From contig JAQGJK010000002.1 of assembly GCA_028290665.1 (NCBI GenBank), positions 1-64,000 on the forward strand: 64,000 bases of DNA, written 5' to 3'. Origin of the DNA: Devosia sp. GTDB lineage: Bacteria; Pseudomonadota; Alphaproteobacteria; Rhizobiales; Devosiaceae. A program made the translations under genes and the position numbers. Below the pieces are notes generated by a model, which was not told the DNA's origin, did not search any database, and saw only the letters and a list, made by a program, of their open reading frames with translations. Of this stretch, positions 58,324 through 64,000 are shown piece by piece (position 1 is the first letter of the stretch; each line of letters begins with the position of its first letter).

Positions 58324-59505
58324 TCAGGCCTCAGGTTTCGCAGTGGTCTCGATATGCGGCGGCTGATCCGGCCGAGCTCGCCCCCGATGCAACCGGTCAA
58401 GGCTTCGGCGCGCCGAATGATAGGCGTCGCGCAGCGCAAACGCGGTCTGCCCGATCAGCATCGGAAATCTATACGCCGCGTAATTCGCGACGCGCGGCAC
58501 CGGCGTGATCACGCCGGCATCGCCCGCCATGCCCTTCTTGAACTGATGCAGCCCCTGGAACCCGTCGGTACCGCCGAGATCGTACCAGTCGGCTTCGGTA
58601 TGATCGCGCAGCCATCGGATGATGTGCCAGTGCAGGAAATACCCCGCCCGCAGCGGCAGCGCCCGGTCATTGGTCGCGCCATAGAGGTAAACCGCCCGGT
58701 CGCCGGCCTTGAAAATGATCGCTCCAGCGATGATTTCGCCCGCGTGGCGGACATAAAACAGTTCGGGCTGCAGCAGCGGCACTTCCGACCCGAACAGCGC
58801 CGGCACCGTGTCGTAAGCCGAGTGATCGGGGAACCGCTTGCGGTCGGCCATCGCCGCGTAAAGCGCATCGAACTCGCCAATCTGGTCGAACTCGGCGCGC
58901 TCGAAGCTGAGCTCGGCTTTTTCGGATTTATTGAGGTGGTAGCGCCACTTCTGCGCCAGGCTCTTGCGCTGCTCGGCATCGCTTAGCCGCAGATTGATGA
59001 TGTAACGGTTGGGGAACAGCAGCCGTGACCCGGCGGCAAAGCCGCGCGCGATCAAATGGTCATACTGGTTATTGACCGGTGCCAGCGACGCCCGTGGCAA
59101 CACCGACAGCATCATCCGGCGCTTGACTGCATACTCCTCGACCAACCGGTCGATCATACCTTGATAGATCGCCAGCCCGTCCGGTGCATTGGTGTCCGCG
59201 AGCATCGGGCCCCATTTCGCCAGCGCGATGGTGCCAAGCTTCAGCGGCATCGGCTGCAGCATCATCAGCGCGCCGCCCACCAGTTCGCCGTTGCGATAAA
59301 ACAATGCCGGTTCGTGCTCGACCTGCGGCCAGCGCTGTTTGGCGTAGGCGTACAACCCTTCCTGGCAGACTTCATCGAACTCGGCGGCATGCCGGTCCCA
59401 GTCCGCCGGCGCGATGAAGCGCAGCGTGACTTTACCGGCCGCCGGCGCCGCGGTGGCGGGCCGCGTCAGGTCGAGCGTTTCAAAGCCGTGGGCAACAAGC
59501 GACAT
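58324..59505 (-). CDS. FemAB-like/GNAT acyltransferase
   Basis: 393 residues. Two halves with GNAT-like folds: PALFYRNGELVGGALMML near residue 65, and LFYVRHAGEIIAGAIIFKAGDRAVYLYGATNDRAL near residue 250. The motif DLGGTDGFQGLHQFKKGMAG close to the C-terminus is typical of FemAB/peptidoglycan-bridge or exopolysaccharide-linked acyltransferases. It is followed immediately by the flippase gene, suggesting a shared cell-surface function. Confidence 0.78.
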   Translation of the reverse strand: MSLVAHGFETLDLTRPATAAPAAGKVTLRFIAPADWDRHAAEFDEVCQEGLYAYAKQRWPQVEHEPALFYRNGELVGGALMMLQPMPLKLGTIALAKWGPMLADTNAPDGLAIYQGMIDRLVEEYAVKRRMMLSVLPRASLAPVNNQYDHLIARGFAAGSRLLFPNRYIINLRLSDAEQRKSLAQKWRYHLNKSEKAELSFERAEFDQIGEFDALYAAMADRKRFPDHSAYDTVPALFGSEVPLLQPELFYVRHAGEIIAGAIIFKAGDRAVYLYGATNDRALPLRAGYFLHWHIIRWLRDHTEADWYDLGGTDGFQGLHQFKKGMAGDAGVITPVPRVANYAAYRFPMLIGQTAFALRDAYHSARRSLDRLHRGRARPDQPPHIETTAKPEA

Positions 59506-59614
59506 CGGACCTTTCCGGAGTCGGTCAGTTTCGGAGCCTGCAACCTATCGTCTAGGTCTCGACAAATCCTGACCGAACATCCGAAAATGCCGTGAATCTC
59601 AGCCGGTGGTTAAC

Positions 59615-60358
59615 TCAGTGCGCCGCCGGTATTGCCGGGACGGCAGTGCCGGCCGTGGCGGCAACCGCCGCAGCACCATGCCCGCCGTCATAGACGAACG
59701 GAATGTGCGGCAGCGTATAGCCCAGCAACTGGTCCGCGCCCTCATAGACCATGCGCGCGGCGACATAGAGAATGATGACAAGACCAACCCAGGCGATCCA
59801 GCGATGGCGCGTCAGCAATTGCGCGATGAACGACGCGGCGACGCCCATCATTACCACCGACAGTGCCAGTCCGAAAATCAGCGCCTCGAAATGATGCTGC
59901 GCCGCGCCGGCGACGGCCAGCACGTTGTCGAGCGACATCGAAACGTCGGCGATGATGATCTGCATCACCGCCTGCCGCAGCGTCTTCTTGGGCGCCCGCC
60001 CAGCAATGGTACCATCGGCATTAAGATCGGTGTCGGTAAGCGCTTCGCTGGCTTCGGCGTGGCTGTGCTGGGGCTCGCTGAGCTCGCGATACATCTTCCA
60101 GCACACATACAGCAGCAACGCGCCACCGGCGATCAGCAGGCCGCCGCCGAGCTGCAACAGTTGTGTTGTAATCAACGCAAAGAATATCCGCAGCACTGTC
60201 GCTGCGATGATGCCGATGAGGATAGCCTTCTTACGCACGTCGGAGGCGAGCCCCGCCGCCGCGAGGCCGATGACCACGGCATTATCGCCGGCCAGCACCA
60301 GGTCGATGAGAATGACCTGCCCGAGCGCGGTGAGGAAGCTGAGGTCAAAACCAAACAT
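59615..60358 (-). CDS. TerC/YjbE-family membrane protein
   Basis: 247 residues with about seven membrane helices. Diagnostic Asp-containing motifs lie in LVLAGDNAVVIGLAAAGL and VSMSLDNVLAVAGAA. The central cytoplasmic loop (SEPQHSHAEASEAL) is His-containing. TerC/YjbE proteins export manganese or other metals, sometimes during protein secretion. I saw no yybP-ykoY manganese riboswitch in the leader. Confidence 0.87.
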   Translation of the reverse strand: MFGFDLSFLTALGQVILIDLVLAGDNAVVIGLAAAGLASDVRKKAILIGIIAATVLRIFFALITTQLLQLGGGLLIAGGALLLYVCWKMYRELSEPQHSHAEASEALTDTDLNADGTIAGRAPKKTLRQAVMQIIIADVSMSLDNVLAVAGAAQHHFEALIFGLALSVVMMGVAASFIAQLLTRHRWIAWVGLVIILYVAARMVYEGADQLLGYTLPHIPFVYDGGHGAAAVAATAGTAVPAIPAAH

Positions 60359-60714
60359 CTGCGGGAGACTCCATCGAACGGCGCGGGGGCGCTACGCGGC
60401 ACGTCGGCAGCACTGCGCTATATGGGGCGTTTTCAGCAGCCTGTTAACCCCGCCCCAGCACCAAATCCCCGACAAAACCGCGAATTCCTGCGGCAAATCG
60501 CGCCGGCCGGTGGCAGCGGGTCAGCGGGTTGCGTCCGCCACGAGAAAATGCACCACGCAACATCTCCGTCGCGAGACCCACAACCTAGTTTTCAGGAACT
60601 GATCGCTGCCTCTAGGCTCGATCCAACCAAGCTGCGCCAATTGCCGTCACTGCCAACGCCGTCGCCCCAGCGACATCGGGAGTAACGTGGTTTGGCCAAT
60701 GCGACGAACTATCC
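60359..60714. other. 356-bp intergenic region without recognised feature
   Basis: Lies between the TerC-like gene and the RTX gene, both on the minus strand. It must hold the TerC-like gene's promoter and the end of the RTX transcript. No terminator hairpin, riboswitch or repeat was recognised. Confidence 0.3.
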
Positions 60715-62244
60715 CTACAACAGGATATCCGCCGCACGGATCGCAATCAGGCCGGTCAATTGAATCTCGAACTCGGCCGCTGCATCGTTGTCGGTGCTGA
60801 TCTGGATCACTGTCCGGTCGTTCACCGTGCCCGCCTCATTGACCGCAGTCCAGCGGACTTGCCCCGCCCCGCTGAAGGCTGCTCCTCCAACATAGGCGAG
60901 GCGCTGTTCGCCATCGACGACAAAATTGGCATCACCAAAATACTCCAGTGAAATCTTGTCGCCTTGTAGCTTGTTGAAATCGATGATGACGTCACGCTTT
61001 CCTATGCCGACGCCACTGTCGTCTAGCCCGTTAAAGAAAAACCGATCGGCTCCACCCCGTCCCTCGAGCGTATCTACGCCGCCGTACCCGGTAAGCCAGT
61101 TTTCGAAGCTGTTGCCACGCAGCACGTCGGCAAGCTGCGCTCCATCGATATCTTCCATGTTTTCGGCTTGCTCAACGTGTCCGAAGCCATCGTTGAGAAC
61201 TTCGTGACCGAAACGTTCCAGATCGACGTCCACGCCAACGTCGCCGCCGAACTGGCTATTGCGCCAGAATGTCAGGAGATCGTAGCCATCCTTGCCGTTG
61301 TAGGTGTCAGTTCCAGCGCCACCGTAGAAAGTCTCCGAGCCGCTGTGGCCGACAAATTGGTCCCCGGCGGCCGTGCCAACGACGCCGTCGATATCGGTGA
61401 ATGCATCTCGGGTCCCAAACCCATCAAACACGCCTCCGGTCCGGAAGTTTATGACAATCCCCTTGCCGCCGCCATAGGTGATGTCTTGCGAGTAATCGAG
61501 CCAGTCGAAACCGCCATTGCCGTCATAAGTATCCCTGCCGCGTAGCCCGAGAAAGGTCTCGTCGGCAGCGCTGCCCGTGAATACATCGGCCAGCCTCGAT
61601 CCCTCGTAAATCTCGAACCCGGTGATCGTATCTATGCCACCCCATGGCGAAGCAACTGTACCCAACTCGACATTTAGGGTGATGCCCCTGGTTGCCGACC
61701 CACTTCCGAATGAGTCTGTATAGCTTAGAGTATCATTGCCATCGCCGCCATGCATGGCGTTGCTACCTTGCGAGGCATAGATGTAGTCATCGCCACCGAA
61801 ACCATTCACCGTGTCGTCGCCGACATTTATGCCGGGCATTAGTTGATCGTCCGCCGCCGAGCCGTTGATGGTATCATCTGCAGACTGCAACAACACCCAA
61901 GTATAGTAGGAGTCGCCTGGCTCGAATGACCCGTCTCGTCGCGTATAGCCGAAGGCAGCGAGGTACAAATCGGGATAGTCGACCGCGAGACCCGTCGCAC
62001 TGACCCAGGTTAGGCCGCCCTTACTGATCGACATCGCTGTAACGGTGCCATCCGAGGGCTGGCCGCCGAAACCATTATACGTAAACCCGGTTCCAGACAG
62101 CGTAATTACATGCCCTGCAGCGGTAGTGTAACGCAATGTGGTAGCGTTGCGGAGCGTCACCGAACCCGTATCGCCCAACTGGAACAGGTCGCCGTACCAG
62201 TTATCCGAATAATCTACATTTGCAGTAACGTTGATTGTCGCCAA
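60715..62244 (-). CDS. RTX-type calcium-binding protein
   Basis: 509 residues. Gly/Asp-rich nonapeptide-like repeats are spread through residues about 140-430 (GFGGDDYIYA, HGGDGNDTL, GNGGFDWL, GGAGTDTY, GRGGADRFFF). There is no signal peptide. The C-terminal stretch with VIIDFNKLQGDKISLEYFGDANF resembles serralysin-type C-terminal domains, so secretion by a type I system is likely. No ABC/MFP/TolC genes lie in the window. The start is MATINVTANVDYSDN. The enzymatic role, if any, is not visible. Confidence 0.82.
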   Translation of the reverse strand: MATINVTANVDYSDNWYGDLFQLGDTGSVTLRNATTLRYTTAAGHVITLSGTGFTYNGFGGQPSDGTVTAMSISKGGLTWVSATGLAVDYPDLYLAAFGYTRRDGSFEPGDSYYTWVLLQSADDTINGSAADDQLMPGINVGDDTVNGFGGDDYIYASQGSNAMHGGDGNDTLSYTDSFGSGSATRGITLNVELGTVASPWGGIDTITGFEIYEGSRLADVFTGSAADETFLGLRGRDTYDGNGGFDWLDYSQDITYGGGKGIVINFRTGGVFDGFGTRDAFTDIDGVVGTAAGDQFVGHSGSETFYGGAGTDTYNGKDGYDLLTFWRNSQFGGDVGVDVDLERFGHEVLNDGFGHVEQAENMEDIDGAQLADVLRGNSFENWLTGYGGVDTLEGRGGADRFFFNGLDDSGVGIGKRDVIIDFNKLQGDKISLEYFGDANFVVDGEQRLAYVGGAAFSGAGQVRWTAVNEAGTVNDRTVIQISTDNDAAAEFEIQLTGLIAIRAADILL

Positions 62245-62510
62245 GATATGTCTCCCACTCCGCCAACTCAGGCATATCGCAAGATCAGCCAGAGTCCAGC
62301 GTAGTGGTGCGGATTAGTCCAGTAGCCAACGACATGAGATGGAAAGTTTAAGCGACTAGCGCCGGGTTTCTGACTGGACCGTCAACAGTGACGTCCCAAG
62401 TGCCTGCGCCTGAAGCCGAAGTTTGCCGGCCTAGTCATGCGGACTGGCGGTCCGGCCTAATATTCCCATCGGGAAAACGGACCGGCCAATCCGTTGATTT
62501 CATTCGGCCT

Positions 62511-62586
<76 letters not shown>

Positions 62587-62630
62587 TGGGCCGGCCGGGG
62601 ACATAGCAAAGCCACCTCCCCCTGTCCAGT

Positions 62631-63581
62631 GTGCCATTCCGCCGGATTTGCGCTAAGGGGGAGTGCCGGGCCGGGTTGCCGTGTCTCGGCGCGACATTCC
62701 TGCCCGGCCTGACACGGAGAACCGCCCTGACGCCCGCCGATATTCTCTGGTTGCCCATCGATTGGCTGATCGTCAATTCGGTGTGGATCATCGCCGCCAT
62801 CGCCGTCGTGGTATTCGGAAATATGCTTTCCAAGCTTGCCGCGACCACAGTCAAGCGGTTGCTGCCGCACGCCTATGGCGTCGACAAGAACTTCGCCCCG
62901 CTGCTGGCCCAGGTGGCCCGTTATGGCATCCTGGTGTTTGCCGTGGTGACCGCGCTCGGCTTCATCGGTGTACCCAACACCTCGATCCTCGCAGTGCTCG
63001 GCGCCGGCGGGTTGGCCATAGCCCTCGCGCTCCAGAATACGCTCTCCAATATCGCGGCGGGGATCATGCTGATCTGGCAACGGCCCATCGCCATCGGCGA
63101 ATACATCACGGGCGATTCGGTCGAAGGTGTCGTTATCGAGATCGGGCTGTTCGGAACTCGGTTGCGCTCGTCGAGCGGCCTGTTTGTGTTCACGCCTAAC
63201 CAGAAGCTGTGGAATGGCGCCATCACCAACCACAGCCGGGAGCCGCGTCGGCGCATCCAGATTGAGTTGACAGTGCCCGACACCATCAACATCGCCCGAG
63301 CCCGCAAGGCTATGCTGCGCATCGCCACCAATGACAAACGCGTGCTGGTCGACCCGGCGCCGACGGTCCACGTTTCGGGCTTCACTACCGACAAGGTGAC
63401 GCTGCAGCTGCGCGCCTGGGTATCGACCCCCGACTACGTTGCCGGCCTGCACGCCCTGACGGAAACCGCCAAGCTGGCGCTAAACAAGGAACTGGCTGGG
63501 GATGCAGGTTCGGGCAAGGCGGAAATCTCCGTCGTCACCGACCCGCATTCCAACACCGACGGCGCCCCTCAGGGCAGTTGA
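62631..63581 (+). CDS. Small-conductance mechanosensitive channel, MscS family
   Basis: Up to 316 residues from the GTG at 62631. Hydrophobic helices include LIVNSVWIIAAIAVVVFGNML and QVARYGILVFAVVTALGFIGV, then the pore-lining helix ILAVLGAGGLAIALALQNTLSNIAAG, the MscS hallmark. The beta domain follows (RPIAIGEYITGDSVEGVVIEIGLFGTRLRS). The first 32 residues are not membrane-like; a CTG at 62727 with a GGAG site 7 bp upstream may be the true start. It relieves osmotic pressure at the inner membrane. Confidence 0.88.
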   Translation: MPFRRICAKGECRAGLPCLGATFLPGLTRRTALTPADILWLPIDWLIVNSVWIIAAIAVVVFGNMLSKLAATTVKRLLPHAYGVDKNFAPLLAQVARYGILVFAVVTALGFIGVPNTSILAVLGAGGLAIALALQNTLSNIAAGIMLIWQRPIAIGEYITGDSVEGVVIEIGLFGTRLRSSSGLFVFTPNQKLWNGAITNHSREPRRRIQIELTVPDTINIARARKAMLRIATNDKRVLVDPAPTVHVSGFTTDKVTLQLRAWVSTPDYVAGLHALTETAKLALNKELAGDAGSGKAEISVVTDPHSNTDGAPQGS

Positions 63582-63628
63582 AGTAACAGAAGCCGCAGTC
63601 GCGCCGCGGCCTCCTCGAATGCAAAAAG

Positions 63629-64000
63629 TCAGGCGTGGCCGTCGAGGCCCTTGAACGCTTCGGCGCCCCAGATCTGCTCGACCTGGTAATTCTTGCCGCA
63701 GCCTTCACGATAACGCGCGTAATGCTGCGCCCGGGTCAGGCCGTTGCCCAGCAGGTCGGTGCCCTTCCAGAAATCCTGATGATAGGCTTCGGCCGGCCAA
63801 AAGGTGGGGGCCATGGCGATTATTGTCGCAACCGGCGAGCCCAGTTCACCGGCGACCTTGGCCTTCTCCGCCTCGGCCTGCTGCAGTTCCTCGGGCGTCC
63901 CCGCATAGATCGCGGTGGTGTAGCTCTCGCCGAAATCACAGAACTGCCCGTTCGCCTCGATCGGATCGATCAGGTGGAAATAGGTCTCCAGCAGCGTCTC
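63629..64000 (-). CDS. msrA: Peptide methionine sulfoxide reductase MsrA, C-terminal part (partial)
   Basis: 124 codons run in frame from the right edge to a stop at 63629-63631; the 5' end lies beyond the window. The frame has LETYFHLIDP, TTAIYAGTPEELQQAEAEK, FWPAEAYHQDFW and the C-terminal YREGCGKNYQVEQIWG, all MsrA features. The catalytic N-terminal GCFW motif is outside the window. MsrA repairs oxidised methionine. Confidence 0.88.
   Translation of the reverse strand, partial: ETLLETYFHLIDPIEANGQFCDFGESYTTAIYAGTPEELQQAEAEKAKVAGELGSPVATIIAMAPTFWPAEAYHQDFWKGTDLLGNGLTRAQHYARYREGCGKNYQVEQIWGAEAFKGLDGHA

Noticed and set aside
60359-60480. Possible yybP-ykoY manganese riboswitch before the TerC-like gene
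   Set aside because: The conserved GGGGAGUAG and GACUACAGG-like blocks are not present.

Overview
The window looks like a chromosomal segment of a GC-rich alphaproteobacterium of the order Hyphomicrobiales, most like Devosia or its relatives. The evidence is the FliX/FlbT/FlaF flagellar regulators (an alphaproteobacterial set), a rhizobial-type DksA with one zinc-site cysteine, DUF2849/DUF934 sulfate-assimilation genes, and a 2,312-residue protein resembling the Growth Pole Ring protein of polar-growing Rhizobiales. Genus placement is inference from protein character; no search was run.

Positions 1-25,800 hold part of a large flagellar cluster: fliO (3' end), fliP, a divergent fliL-fliM-DUF6468-motE-like-TPR operon, flgF-flgG-flgA-flgH, fliX divergent from flgI-flgJ(rod-binding)-flgN-like, an orphan small gene, flagellin, flbT-flaF, and flgE-flgK-flgL on the minus strand. 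An M32 carboxypeptidase gene, dksA and an MFS transporter gene are interspersed. Three operons (flgF, flgI, flgE) have well-formed sigma-54 (-24/-12) promoters. Each is preceded at about 75-155 bp by paired GGCA-N5-TGCC palindromes, which are good candidates for FlbD-type enhancer sites; FliX, the partner of FlbD in Caulobacter, is encoded in the middle.

Positions 25,800-34,980 carry a P-loop ATPase gene, metA, a Tat-exported PhoX phosphatase with a three-repeat Pho box, the ycjX-ycjF pair, an S-adenosylhomocysteinase-like gene with altered active-site motifs, a DUF2269 membrane protein and an EAL-domain protein. Positions 35,100-42,130 are a sulfate-assimilation block on the minus strand: two [2Fe-2S] ferredoxins, siroheme synthase, DUF2849, sulfite reductase, a CysH-DUF934 fusion and a ferredoxin-NADP reductase. 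Together they suggest ferredoxin-driven sulfite reduction.

Positions 42,474-49,412 are one giant gene built of 11-residue repeats. The rest (49,600-64,000) holds two paralogous MFS transporters, an LpxH-like phosphoesterase, an exported GH3 hydrolase, acetyl-CoA synthetase, a GNAT protein, a flippase/FemAB-like pair, a TerC/YjbE protein, an RTX protein, tRNA-Lys(CTT), an MscS channel and the C-terminal part of MsrA. Five copies of two small palindromic repeat families (about 77 and 107 bp) sit between genes. No CRISPR array, prophage, insertion sequence or rRNA gene was seen.
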